NCBI GenBank assembly: GCA_041652935.1
Contig: JBAZGH010000013.1
Location: 1-23,897 of the forward strand
Origin: JBAZGH01 sp041652935
Lineage (GTDB): Bacteria > Patescibacteriota > Patescibacteriia > Patescibacteriales > XYC2-FULL-47-12
Direction: 5' to 3'
DNA length: 23,897 nucleotides
Shown here: in pieces, positions 12,368-20,148 of the stretch
How the letters are laid out: each line of letters begins with the position of its first letter
Position numbering within the stretch: the first letter of the stretch is position 1
The notes under the pieces: generated by a model
What the model was told of the DNA's origin: nothing
The model's database searches: none
The model's input: the letters and a program-made list of their open reading frames with translations, nothing else
Made by a program: the position numbers and the translations under genes

Positions 12368-15300
12368 ATGAAATTTACTCATCTCCATATTCATACTCAT
12401 TATTCTCTTCTTGACGGCCTAATTAAACCGAAGGAACTGGTTGTTAAAATTAAAGAAGACGGCGGGGACGCGGTTGCTATTACCGACCATGGCGTTATGT
12501 ACGGCGCGATTGATTTTTATCAGGAATGCAAGAAAGCGGATATTAAGCCGATAATCGGCTGCGAGGCGTATGTCGCTCCCAATGGGCGGCACAATAAGCG
12601 CGCTAAAGCGGATGAGAAAAAATACCATTTGATTTTATTGGCGAAAAATAATACCGGATACCAAAATTTAATTAAACTGGTAAGCAGGGCGCATTTGGAG
12701 GGTTTTTATTACAAGCCCCGCATTGACGACGAATTGCTGGAAGAATATCATGAGGGCTTGATAGCGATGTCGGCTTGCATTCAGGGTGAAATACCGGTTT
12801 TACTTTTATCCGGCCAGGAAGAGGCCGCCAGAAAAAAAATATTGCGCTATAAAGAACTATTTGGACCAGACAGTTTTTATCTGGAGTTGCAGTATAATCC
12901 GTCAATTGCCAAACAAGATTATGTAAATCAGGCGTTGATAAAATTAGGAAAGGAACTGGAAGTTCCTCTAGTGGCTACCAATGATGCTCATTATTTAAAG
13001 AAAGAAGATGACGAATCGCATGATGTATTGCTTTTTCTGCAGACTAAGCGCAAGAAAAAAGAGGTTGGGCGGATGAGCATGCTGGGGGAGGATTTTTCCG
13101 TAAAGCCGATGCGGCAGATGATGGATGAATTTAAAGACGTGCCGGAGGCAATTTCTAATACCAATAAAATTGCCGATATGTGCAACGTCGAAATTGAAAT
13201 GGGAAAGTATCACCTGCCCTTATTTGGGGTTCCGGCCGGTTATGATGACAAAAAATATTTAGAGGAATTGTGCCGAGCGGGAATTGAAAAGCGCTATGGA
13301 AAAAGTTATGGCGAAATTAACCAGGAATATAAAGATAGAATGGATTATGAGTTGTCCGTAATAAATAAGATGGGCTTTGCTTCTTATTTTTTGATTGTTC
13401 AGGATTTTGTCAACTGGGCGAAAAATAATAAAATTGTTGTTGGTCCGGGGCGCGGCAGCGCGGCCGGATCTTTTGTTTCTTATTTATTAGGCATTACTAA
13501 TTTAGATCCGTTGAAATACGATTTATTATTTGAGAGATTTTTAAATCCGGAGCGTGTTTCCATGCCCGATATTGACCTTGATTTTGCCGATGTGCGGCGT
13601 GATGAGGTAATCCGCTATGTGGAGGAAAAATATGGCAAGGACCATGTGGCTCAGATTATAACTTTCTCAACCATGGCCGCCAGGGCGGCGGTGCGGGATG
13701 TTGGCCGTGTGCTGGATTACGCCTATGATTATTGCGACCAGATAGCAAAAGCAATACCCATGTTTACCAATATTGACGACGCTTTAAAAATGCCGGACCT
13801 TAAGGAATTATATAATAAAGAAGACGGGGTTAAAGAAATAATAAAAAATGCCCGCAAAACTGAAAATGTAATACGCCACGCCTCTGTCCATGCCTGCGGA
13901 GTTTTAATTACAAAAAATCCGGTAACTGAATACGCCCCGGTCCAATATATTTCATCTTCTGATGAGGGCTTTATTGTGTCCCAATACTCATTGCATCCGG
14001 TAGAGGACTTAGGATTATTGAAAATGGATTTTCTAGGGTTAAAGAATTTAACCATTATTGAATCAGCTTTAAAAATTATTAAAAATACTCGCGGAATAGA
14101 AATCGATATTGACAAAATACCGCTTGACGACCAGAAAGCTTTCGATCTTTTCCAAAGAGCGGATACTACCGGCGTGTTCCAGCTTGAATCAAGCGGCATG
14201 AAAAGATACCTTAGGGAATTAAAACCGACTGATTTTGAGGATATTATCGCTATGGTCGCCCTTTACCGTCCGGGCCCGATGGAGTGGATACCCGACTACA
14301 TTGCCGGCAAGCACGGAACAAAGCAGCCGAAATACCTGCATCCTAAATTAGAGCCGATTTTAAAAAAGACATACGGCGTAGCTATTTATCAGGAGCAAGT
14401 TATGCAAATGGCCCGGGACTTAGCCGGATTCAGCATGGGGCAGGCAGATGTTTTGCGCAAAGCGGTCGGTAAAAAAATCGCTAAGTTGTTAGCCGAGCAG
14501 AAAGAAAAATTCATAGATGGCTGCGTTAAAAATAAAATTGACGCTGATTTAGCCAGAGAAATTTTTGCTTTTATTGAGCCGTTCGCCGGATACGGCTTTA
14601 ACCGCAGCCATGCCGCCTGCTACGCTTTAGTCGGCTACCAGACAGCTTATTTAAAGGCAAATTATCCGACTGAATTTATGGCAGCATTAATGGCCGCTGA
14701 CCAGGAAGATATTGATCGAGTGCCAGTTATGATTGATGAATGCCGCGGTATGGGAATAGAGGTTTTGCCGCCGGATATAAATGAGTCATTCGCTGATTTC
14801 ACGGTTGTAACCAGCGGTACATCAACCAATAAAATTGCCGCTGATAATATTTCCAAAACTATCCGCTTCGGATTGCGGGCCATAAAAAATGTCGGCGCCC
14901 ATATAACTGAGGTGATTATTAAAGAAAGGAAAAATAACGGCCCTTATAAAGATATAGCTGATTTTTTACAGCGGATACAGGACAAAGATTTGAATAAAAA
15001 ATCAATGGAAAGTTTAGCTAAAGTCGGCGCTTTTGATAAGTTAGAAGAACGGGGAAAGCTATTGGCTAATATGGATAAAATGCTTGAGTACAGCCGCAAT
15101 TTAACAAACGCTAAAAACAGCGGGCAGGATAGTTTATTCTCCGCGGTGCCTGAGCTCGCGGTGCAAACCACCATTACATTAGATGATGCCGTTCCGGCTG
15201 ATAAGCGGGAAATTTTAGTTTGGGAAAAAGAATTGCTGGGTCTGTATATTTCCGACCACCCCTTCAATGAATATGAAAAATCATTAAACAACAGCATTAC

Positions 15301-15919
15301 AAAATTAAACGATCTTAATATTTCTTTAGCCGGTGATTCTGTTAATGCAGCCGGCATAATTTCTACCATTAAAAAAATAGTTACTAAAAATAACGAGAAT
15401 ATGCTTTTTGTTAAGATAGAAGATCGGCTGGCTAATATTGAATTATTAATATTTCCCCGCCTGCTTAAAGAAACGGAGAATGTGTGGCGGGAGGGCAACG
15501 GCATTATCTGCCGCGGTAAATTATCCAACAAAGATAATGAGCTGAAAATTTTATGCGACAAAGCGGAAAAATTAGAGTTGGGAAAAATAGAAAAAATCGC
15601 CGTAAAATTTTTAAAAATGAGCAAGGGAAAATCATTTGACAACGGCGATGGCACATCCGCTGCTCCGGCAAATTTGCAGCAGCCGGAAAAGAAGTTTGCC
15701 CGGGAGTTTTTAAAATTAAAAATAAAAGATATAAATAACAACAAAATTTTAAATGAAATAAAAGAAATTTTAACAAAACATAAAGGCGGCAGCAAAGTAT
15801 TATTTTATGTTCCCAATGGAACCGGAATGCAGGTTATTGAAACCGGATTCAAGGTTGATAAAAGCGATAATTTGACCGATAAGTTAAAAACCATATTGGG
15901 CGAAGGCGCGGTTAAATAA
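12368..15919 (+). CDS. dnaE: DNA polymerase III alpha subunit, replicative polymerase
   Basis: A 1183-residue DnaE-type C-family polymerase. N-terminal PHP domain about 1-280: HLHIHTHYSLLDG, ITDHGVMYG, GCEAYVAP, SACIQGEI and ATNDAHYL. Palm domain with catalytic D401 and D403 (MPDIDLDFAD) and D554 (KMDFLGL), plus GPGRGSAAGSFVSYLLGI, FQLESSGMKRYL, ALYRPGPMEWIPDYI and GYGFNRSHAACYALVGYQTA. A helix-hairpin-helix/beta-binding region follows (FGLRAIKNVGAHITEVI), then an OB domain near 1000-1080 (VNAAGIISTIKKIVTKNNEN) and a C-terminal tail. Start ATG 12368 gives MKFTHLHIHTHYS, the usual DnaE beginning; ATG 12338 would add residues encoded by the leader hairpin. The segment around TSGTSTNKIAADNISKT (about 814-830) looks like a lineage-specific insertion. 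Preceded by its own promoter. Confidence 0.98.
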   Translation: MKFTHLHIHTHYSLLDGLIKPKELVVKIKEDGGDAVAITDHGVMYGAIDFYQECKKADIKPIIGCEAYVAPNGRHNKRAKADEKKYHLILLAKNNTGYQNLIKLVSRAHLEGFYYKPRIDDELLEEYHEGLIAMSACIQGEIPVLLLSGQEEAARKKILRYKELFGPDSFYLELQYNPSIAKQDYVNQALIKLGKELEVPLVATNDAHYLKKEDDESHDVLLFLQTKRKKKEVGRMSMLGEDFSVKPMRQMMDEFKDVPEAISNTNKIADMCNVEIEMGKYHLPLFGVPAGYDDKKYLEELCRAGIEKRYGKSYGEINQEYKDRMDYELSVINKMGFASYFLIVQDFVNWAKNNKIVVGPGRGSAAGSFVSYLLGITNLDPLKYDLLFERFLNPERVSMPDIDLDFADVRRDEVIRYVEEKYGKDHVAQIITFSTMAARAAVRDVGRVLDYAYDYCDQIAKAIPMFTNIDDALKMPDLKELYNKEDGVKEIIKNARKTENVIRHASVHACGVLITKNPVTEYAPVQYISSSDEGFIVSQYSLHPVEDLGLLKMDFLGLKNLTIIESALKIIKNTRGIEIDIDKIPLDDQKAFDLFQRADTTGVFQLESSGMKRYLRELKPTDFEDIIAMVALYRPGPMEWIPDYIAGKHGTKQPKYLHPKLEPILKKTYGVAIYQEQVMQMARDLAGFSMGQADVLRKAVGKKIAKLLAEQKEKFIDGCVKNKIDADLAREIFAFIEPFAGYGFNRSHAACYALVGYQTAYLKANYPTEFMAALMAADQEDIDRVPVMIDECRGMGIEVLPPDINESFADFTVVTSGTSTNKIAADNISKTIRFGLRAIKNVGAHITEVIIKERKNNGPYKDIADFLQRIQDKDLNKKSMESLAKVGAFDKLEERGKLLANMDKMLEYSRNLTNAKNSGQDSLFSAVPELAVQTTITLDDAVPADKREILVWEKELLGLYISDHPFNEYEKSLNNSITKLNDLNISLAGDSVNAAGIISTIKKIVTKNNENMLFVKIEDRLANIELLIFPRLLKETENVWREGNGIICRGKLSNKDNELKILCDKAEKLELGKIEKIAVKFLKMSKGKSFDNGDGTSAAPANLQQPEKKFAREFLKLKIKDINNNKILNEIKEILTKHKGGSKVLFYVPNGTGMQVIETGFKVDKSDNLTDKLKTILGEGAVK

Positions 15920-15955
15920 AAAAACAGCCGGGAACAAATATTTGTTCTGGACTGT
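15917..15955 (-). terminator. Intrinsic terminator on the minus strand
   Basis: Read on the minus strand, ACAG...GAACAAATATTTGTTC...CTGT is followed by seven T (15923-15917). On the plus strand the same hairpin is followed by CGGGGTTGTTTG, a much poorer tail, so it mainly serves a minus-strand gene and may only partly stop dnaE transcription. It lies 19 nt beyond the stop of the small ORF at 15974-16111. Confidence 0.65.
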
Positions 15956-15973
15956 CGGGGTTGTTTGAAAATA

Positions 15974-16111
15974 TTAAGTCGGATTGTCGGCGGTTTTGCC
16001 GGCTGGTGTGGTTTGGTCTGCGGCGTACGGATTATCCAAAATGGGAAATTCTATCCCTGCCTCTTTCATTAGTCGGCGTTTCCGCCTCCAAAAGGGAAGT
16101 TTAATGATCAA
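15974..16111 (-). CDS. Candidate 45-residue small basic protein
   Basis: A minus-strand frame with TTG start (16111) encodes IIKLPFWRRKRRLMKEAGIE followed by FPILDNPYAADQTTPAGK and TADNPT. The peptide has a basic amphipathic start and an acidic/polar tail. It is bounded by a consensus -35 box upstream (16164-16159) and a good terminator downstream (15955-15917), both on the same strand. ATG 16069 would give only 31 residues. The overlapping plus-strand frame (15984-16172) has no such signals. I do not recognise the family; the case rests on context and on protein-like composition. Confidence 0.4.
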   Translation of the reverse strand: MIIKLPFWRRKRRLMKEAGIEFPILDNPYAADQTTPAGKTADNPT

Positions 16112-16135
16112 AAACTCTTTTACTAAGCTTATATA

Positions 16136-16164
16136 TTTTTATCATAATTATAATATATTGTCAA
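16136..16164 (-). promoter_or_regulatory. Possible minus-strand promoter for the small ORF
   Basis: A perfect TTGACA (16164-16159, minus) with TAAAAA (16141-16136) after 17 nt, about 25 nt before the TTG start at 16111. A TATAAT also exists only 7 nt after the -35, too close for that hexamer. Confidence 0.45.
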
Positions 16165-16168
16165 CCCA

Positions 16169-16197
16169 TTAACAAATAATGCCAAGTCTGTTAAGAT
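16169..16197 (+). promoter_or_regulatory. Possible promoter for the baseplate-J-like gene
   Basis: TTAACA (16169-16174) and TAAGAT (16192-16197) with a 17-nt spacer, 30 nt before the ATG at 16228. It is back-to-back with the minus-strand promoter. Matches are 5/6 and 4/6, so this is only suggestive. Confidence 0.35.
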
Positions 16198-16227
16198 AAG
16201 AAAGTAATATACAAAAATCTTTCTTTT

Positions 16228-17523
16228 ATGCCTAAAAAAATCAAAGATAGGGAGAATAATTCGGAAAATAATATAAAAGTAGACGAGTGGGGCAGACCCC
16301 TAAAAAGCAAAAAAAATTCTAAAAATAAGGAAAAAAATAAAAAAATGCGCCCTTCCTTAAGCTTGGTCGCAAAAAGAAAACATATGCCAAAAACAAACCC
16401 CATTAGTATCTATAAAAAAATCGCCGTTACTTTCGCGGTTTTAACTTTATTATTGGTTTCAGTAGTGGTTTATTTTTCCATTGTCAGCGTAAAAATAGTT
16501 ATAATCCCAAATAAAGAAAGAACCGCGGCTAGTTTCTCCGCCACCATAAAAGACGCAACCAGTCAGGAGGATTTAACCGGCATGGTGGCCGAAGGATTGG
16601 TAAGGCAGGCGCAAATAGAAACAGAGCAGGAATTTAGCGCTAGTGGAAAGGATGTAGAAAATATTGAAGTTATTGGAAAAGTAACAATATACAATACCAG
16701 CAGAACTGCCCAGCCGTTAATGAAGACCACCCGCTTGCTTTCACCGGATAATAAATTATTCCGCATAAAAACCGGCATTAATGTTCCGGCAGAGGGAAAA
16801 GTAGAAAATGTTGAGATATATGCCGATGAGCCGAACCGGGAGATGGCGATAGAACCGGTTAAATTTACTATTCCAGGATTAAATCCAGCCAGGCAGGAAT
16901 CAGTTTACGCGGAGAGTTTTGAAAAATTCCAGTTCCAGGAAAAAGGAGAAACGAAAATTTCCGGAGGCGATTTAAAACAAGCCCAGGAAAAGTTAAAGCA
17001 AGCGTTAAACGAACAAGTAAAGCAGATAACCGAATCGCGGGAGTATGAGGGGTATGACAATGTAGTTTTTAAGATAAACGATGAAAACATAAAATATTCC
17101 ACCGAGGCCAAAGATGGCGACCAGGTTGAAAAGTTTAAAATGTCCGCAACTGCAGAGGCGGCGGTAGTCGCTTTCAGCACAAAAGCGATTTCCGACCTGG
17201 CTCGGACAAAAGTATCCGAAACGCTTCCCGATGATAAGCAGTTGGAGAGTTTTGATGAAAATAATTTCCAGTACAGCGTCGAGCGATATAATTTAGACAA
17301 GGGCATTGCCGATTTAAAAGTTGACGTGGCGGCGCAGATGATTTTAAGGGAGGGGACAGAGATAATAAAGCCGGACCGCCTAGTCGGACTAACCCGCGAG
17401 CAGCTTGATGATTATTTATCAAGCTTGCGCGAAGTGGCTGGTTATGATATTAAATTTACCCCCAACTGGATTACTAAAGTTCCGTCTTTAGTAGATCATG
17501 TTAAAATTGAAATTGCCAAATAG
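16228..17523 (+). CDS. Single-pass membrane protein with baseplate-J-like extracytoplasmic domain
   Basis: A 431-residue protein. Residues 1-55 are Lys/Asn-rich and cytoplasmic (contains VDEWGRPLKSKK), one transmembrane helix lies at about 63-88 (AVTFAVLTLLLVSVVVYFSI), and the rest is outside. The stretch about 150-230 (GKVTIYNTSRTAQPLMKTTR, then INVPAEGKVENVEIYADEP and FTIPGLNP) resembles the beta-rich segment of proteins annotated as baseplate J-like in Patescibacteria: a threshold or ramp strand, VPAEG turn, then a hairpin. A helical region about 245-275 (DLKQAQEKLKQALNEQVKQI) follows. There is no sign of a phage tail gene set around it, so a cell-envelope role is more likely. Exact function unknown. 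Confidence 0.65.
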   Translation: MPKKIKDRENNSENNIKVDEWGRPLKSKKNSKNKEKNKKMRPSLSLVAKRKHMPKTNPISIYKKIAVTFAVLTLLLVSVVVYFSIVSVKIVIIPNKERTAASFSATIKDATSQEDLTGMVAEGLVRQAQIETEQEFSASGKDVENIEVIGKVTIYNTSRTAQPLMKTTRLLSPDNKLFRIKTGINVPAEGKVENVEIYADEPNREMAIEPVKFTIPGLNPARQESVYAESFEKFQFQEKGETKISGGDLKQAQEKLKQALNEQVKQITESREYEGYDNVVFKINDENIKYSTEAKDGDQVEKFKMSATAEAAVVAFSTKAISDLARTKVSETLPDDKQLESFDENNFQYSVERYNLDKGIADLKVDVAAQMILREGTEIIKPDRLVGLTREQLDDYLSSLREVAGYDIKFTPNWITKVPSLVDHVKIEIAK

Positions 17524-17536
17524 TTGCTTAGTTTTT

Positions 17537-17563
17537 TTGTAAATGTTATTATATATCTATAAT
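17537..17563 (+). promoter_or_regulatory. Possible promoter for the coiled-coil gene
   Basis: A consensus TATAAT (17558-17563) lies 18 nt before the ATG at 17581; TTGTAA (17537-17542) precedes it at a short 15-nt spacing. Only the -10 box is convincing. Confidence 0.35.
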
Positions 17564-17580
17564 AATTTTTATTAAATCCC

Positions 17581-18021
17581 ATGCAGGAACAAGATTTGCA
17601 ACAAATTAAAAAAATTATAGACGACAGTTTAGAAGAAAAATTAGAAGGAAAGTTAGAAGATAAAGTGGGTAAGTTTAAAGAGGAGGTAAGGGGAATTGTA
17701 AAAGAAGAAGTAAATAGAAGAGTTGAGAAATCAGAAAATTTAATAACTGCGGCAATTGCTCAAGGTTTTGATGATGTGCAGAAGCAATTTGACGGAGTGC
17801 AGAAGCAATTTGACGGAGTGCAGAAGCAATTTGACGGAGTGAATGAGAAATTAGACAAAAAGGCCAATGAGTCTACTGTGTTGAATTGGGGCGATAAACA
17901 AGTTATTCCGTTAAAAACTGACGTTGATAAATTAAAATTTTTACATAAAGATGAATGGAAAGAATTGCCGGATAGCGGCACAGTAAGCAGAATATTAGTT
18001 GAAGAAAAGATAAAAAATTAA
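17581..18021 (+). CDS. Coiled-coil protein with perfect heptad repeats, unknown function
   Basis: A 146-residue soluble protein, almost all helical by composition. Residues 1-60 are Lys/Glu-rich (IDDSLEEKLEGKLEDKVGKF), then a run of VQKQFDG heptads (about 66-86) continuing into VNEKLDKKANEST, and a less repetitive C-terminus (WKELPDSGTVSRILVEEKIK). Hydrophobic V and F at heptad a/d-like positions suggest a homo-oligomeric coiled coil. Similar short proteins built from 'KQFD/KRFD' heptads are frequent in bacteria and phages with no fixed function. It sits directly upstream of the thrS T-box leader but ends before it; no link is implied. Confidence 0.7.
   Translation: MQEQDLQQIKKIIDDSLEEKLEGKLEDKVGKFKEEVRGIVKEEVNRRVEKSENLITAAIAQGFDDVQKQFDGVQKQFDGVQKQFDGVNEKLDKKANESTVLNWGDKQVIPLKTDVDKLKFLHKDEWKELPDSGTVSRILVEEKIKN
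17776..17838 (+). repeat. Three perfect 21-bp tandem repeats encoding VQKQFDG
   Basis: Units 17776-17796, 17797-17817 and 17818-17838 are identical in sequence. A degenerate fourth unit (GTGAATGAGAAATTAGAC) follows. Identity at third codon positions points to recent duplication, which changes the coiled-coil length by one heptad without changing frame. Confidence 0.95.
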
Positions 18022-18034
18022 TTTTATATAAATA

Positions 18035-18243
18035 TAAGCGATTGATGCGTTTACCAAGCGCGTTGCTGAACAGCAATTTGTGAAGCATCCCGTCCCGATA
18101 GCTCGGGATTGGGGCTAAGCTTAAATAAATAAGTGTCCGCTTAAATATGTAAATGCGGGAACCTAGGTGGAACCGCGAGGTTTTTATAAAAAGCCCCGTC
18201 CTAGTATAACAAATTTATTTTGTTGTATTGGGATGGGGTTTTT
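18035..18243 (+). promoter_or_regulatory. T-box riboswitch controlling thrS (specifier ACC, threonine)
   Basis: The leader contains the conserved T-box GGTGGAACCGCG. Antiterminator: CTAGG (18163-18167), the 7-nt bulge TGGAACC (18168-18174), GCGAGG (18175-18180), a T5-AT-A5 cap, then CCCCGT (18194-18199) and CCTAG (18200-18204) pairing back. The competing terminator uses the same CCCCGTCCTAG. Stem III is TCCGC/GCGGG (18136-18159). A hairpin TCCCGA-TAGC-TCGGGA (18093-18108) precedes it. Stem I is very short: GATGC/GCATC (18044-18048, 18085-18089) with an upper TTGCT-GAAC-AGCAA hairpin, and its 5' internal strand displays ACC followed by A (18053-18056), a threonine codon. An outer TAAGC/GCTTA pair (18035-18039, 18119-18123) may close the unit. 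Uncharged tRNA-Thr is expected to bind and permit read-through. The bulge TGGA predicts a tRNA 3' end of UCCA. Confidence 0.92.
18194..18243 (+). terminator. T-box-regulated terminator before thrS
   Basis: A 20-bp uninterrupted stem (18194-18213 with 18219-18238, several G-T wobbles) around a 5-nt loop, followed by T5. Its left arm is the 3' half of the antiterminator, so the two structures are mutually exclusive. Confidence 0.93.
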
Positions 18244-18262
18244 AAATTAACATTATAAACAT

Positions 18263-20020
18263 ATGAAAAAAGAAAACAACAATTTAGAAGCTATGCGCCA
18301 TAGTTTGTCGCATATTATGATGCAGGCGCTGGAGCGCTTATACAAAGCTGTTCCCGGAGTAGGGCCGGCGATTGATAATGGTTTTTACCATGATTTTGAC
18401 GCTGATTGCCAGATAACCGAAGATGACTTAAAAAAGATTGAAGCAGAGATGAAAAAGATTATTAAAGAAGGCTTGGAAATTAAAAGTAAAGAAATGGATA
18501 TTGATGAAGGCGTAAAGTTTTTGCAAAAAAAGAATTATATCTATACGGTTGAATTAGCGCGGGATTTAAAAAAAGAGGGAGAATCTAAAATATCATTTTA
18601 TGAACAGGGCGATTTTATTAATATGTGCAAGGGCCCGCACATTAAATCAACCGGCGAAATAAATCCGGACGCTTTCAAATTAACCAAGATTGCTGGAGCT
18701 TACTGGAAAGGCGATGAAAAGAATAAAATGATTCAACGAATTTATGGCGTGGTTTTTAATGATAAAAAAGAGCTTAATAAATATTTAGAAATGATGGAAG
18801 AGGCTGAAAAAAGAGACCACCGCAAATTAGGCAAAGAATTGGATTTATTTTGTTTTTCTGACTTGGTTGGTCCTGGCCTACCCTTATTTACACCCAAGGG
18901 TTCAATAATTATTGAAGAATTAAGAAAACACATTGAACAAGTTTGCCGTAATTACGGTTTTGAAAGAGTTATGACTCCACATCTGGCCAAAATTAAATTA
19001 TTTGAAATTTCAGGTCATGCCCAAAAATTCGGCGAAGAGCTTTTTCATGTAACTTCCAAGCGTGGACATGAATTCGCCATGAAACCGGTGCAATGCCCTC
19101 ATCAAACCCAGATTTATGCCTCTCGTCCCCGTTCCTATCGTGATTTGCCCATAAGGTATATGGAGTCAGAAAAACAATATCGAGCTGAACAGTCTGGCGA
19201 AGTCGGCGGCTTAAGCCGGGTTTACGCTATTACTGTTGAGGATGGGCATACTTTTTGCCGAGTTGATCAAGTTGAAGATGAAATTAAGCGTATGGTAGAA
19301 ATTATTAAAGATTTTTATAGCGCCCTAGGCATGTGGGGAAACCATTGGGTATCTTTGTCTGTTAGAGATTACAGCCATCCGGAAAAATACATAGGAGAGC
19401 CCAAGGATTGGGATTGCTGCGAAGAAATATTGGCGAAAGTATCCAAAGAAATGAAGCTTGATGCTAAAAAATGCGAAGGAGAAGCCGCTTTATACGGACC
19501 TAAGCTTGATTTTATGTTTAAGGACGCGACTGGAAGGGAGATTCAAATTCCTACTGTACAAATCGATTTTGCCACCCCCAAGAGATTTGATTTAAAGTAT
19601 ACGAATGAGAAAGGAAAAGAAGAACATCCGGTTATGGTCCATCGGGCTATTTTGGGTTCTTATGAGAGATTTTTGGCTTTATTAATAGAACACTATGCCG
19701 GAGCTTTTCCGGTTTGGTTATCTCCAGTGCAAGTTAAACTTGTAGCGGTCAGCGAAAAGCACATTAAGCATTGTGAACAGATGGCCGATGAATTTAAAAC
19801 AGATAATATTAGAGTGGAAGTTGATATTTCCAATGAAACAGTTGGCAATAAAATCCGTAAAGCTATTGGCGAAAAAGTGCCATACACGCTAGTTATTGGA
19901 GATAGAGAAATGGCAAGTGAAAAATTACAGGTACGCGATCGAGGAAGTGAAAAAACCAGGGAAATTGCAAAAGAAGAATTTATTAAGGAAATTAAAAATG
20001 CAGTAATTAGTAAAAAGTAA
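18263..20020 (+). CDS. thrS: Threonine--tRNA ligase lacking the N-terminal TGS domain
   Basis: A 585-residue ThrS that attaches threonine to tRNA-Thr. It opens at once with the N2 editing domain: RHSLSHIMMQAL (H13, H17) and MCKGPH (C122, H126) supply the HxxxH and CxxxH metal/editing residues that remove mischarged serine. The class II core follows: GPGLPLFTPKGSIIIEEL, YGFERVMTPHLAK, the catalytic zinc ligands C278 (KPVQCPHQ), H329 (VEDGHTFC) and H460 (MVHRAILGSYERF), and motif 2 RSYRDLPIRYMESEKQYRAE. The anticodon-binding domain (about 480-585) includes WLSPVQVKLVAVSEKHIKH and PYTLVIGDREMASEKLQVRD. The usual 60-residue TGS domain is missing; this is a family feature rather than truncation, since ATG 18263 follows the riboswitch terminator by 19 nt. 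Expression is predicted to depend on the T-box. Confidence 0.97.
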   Translation: MKKENNNLEAMRHSLSHIMMQALERLYKAVPGVGPAIDNGFYHDFDADCQITEDDLKKIEAEMKKIIKEGLEIKSKEMDIDEGVKFLQKKNYIYTVELARDLKKEGESKISFYEQGDFINMCKGPHIKSTGEINPDAFKLTKIAGAYWKGDEKNKMIQRIYGVVFNDKKELNKYLEMMEEAEKRDHRKLGKELDLFCFSDLVGPGLPLFTPKGSIIIEELRKHIEQVCRNYGFERVMTPHLAKIKLFEISGHAQKFGEELFHVTSKRGHEFAMKPVQCPHQTQIYASRPRSYRDLPIRYMESEKQYRAEQSGEVGGLSRVYAITVEDGHTFCRVDQVEDEIKRMVEIIKDFYSALGMWGNHWVSLSVRDYSHPEKYIGEPKDWDCCEEILAKVSKEMKLDAKKCEGEAALYGPKLDFMFKDATGREIQIPTVQIDFATPKRFDLKYTNEKGKEEHPVMVHRAILGSYERFLALLIEHYAGAFPVWLSPVQVKLVAVSEKHIKHCEQMADEFKTDNIRVEVDISNETVGNKIRKAIGEKVPYTLVIGDREMASEKLQVRDRGSEKTREIAKEEFIKEIKNAVISKK

Positions 20021-20087
20021 TCCACAACTAATAATTAATAGCTACTAATTAGTTTAGATATAATTTTATAGTTAGCGGACGTTATTT

Positions 20088-20114
20088 TTGTTGTATTTTG
20101 ATTTATGTTATAAT
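20088..20114 (+). promoter_or_regulatory. Extended -10 promoter for the SH3-domain gene
   Basis: TG-T-TATAAT (20106-20114) is an extended consensus -10 box, with TTGTTG (20088-20093) 15 nt upstream. The start codon follows 34 nt later. The 20021-20087 stretch before it has a weak AACTAAT/ATTAGTT palindrome that might end thrS transcription. Confidence 0.5.
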
Positions 20115-20148
20115 GAAAATAACTTTTTACTTTTTAACTATATAACAC

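Larger units (their letters stand above)
15920..16227. other. Intergenic region between dnaE and the baseplate-J-like gene
   Basis: The 308-nt gap holds the minus-strand terminator, the candidate 45-residue gene, its promoter, and the plus-strand promoter at 16169-16197. Beyond these I see only A/T-rich sequence. Confidence 0.5.

Noticed and set aside
13729..14199. 156-codon minus-strand frame
   Set aside because: Antisense to the dnaE palm domain, including the D554 motif region.
14944..15795. 283-codon open frame on the minus strand
   Set aside because: Lies wholly opposite the conserved dnaE C-terminus; Ser/Phe/Leu-rich composition is typical of an antisense shadow.
15984..16172. 62-codon plus-strand frame after dnaE
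   Set aside because: No promoter or terminator fits it; the opposite strand has both and a more protein-like peptide.
16228..17523. Phage tail/baseplate module
   Set aside because: Only one gene resembles baseplate J, it has a transmembrane helix, and no other phage gene is nearby.
17776..17838. CRISPR-like tandem array
   Set aside because: Units are contiguous with no spacers and encode heptads in frame within a gene.
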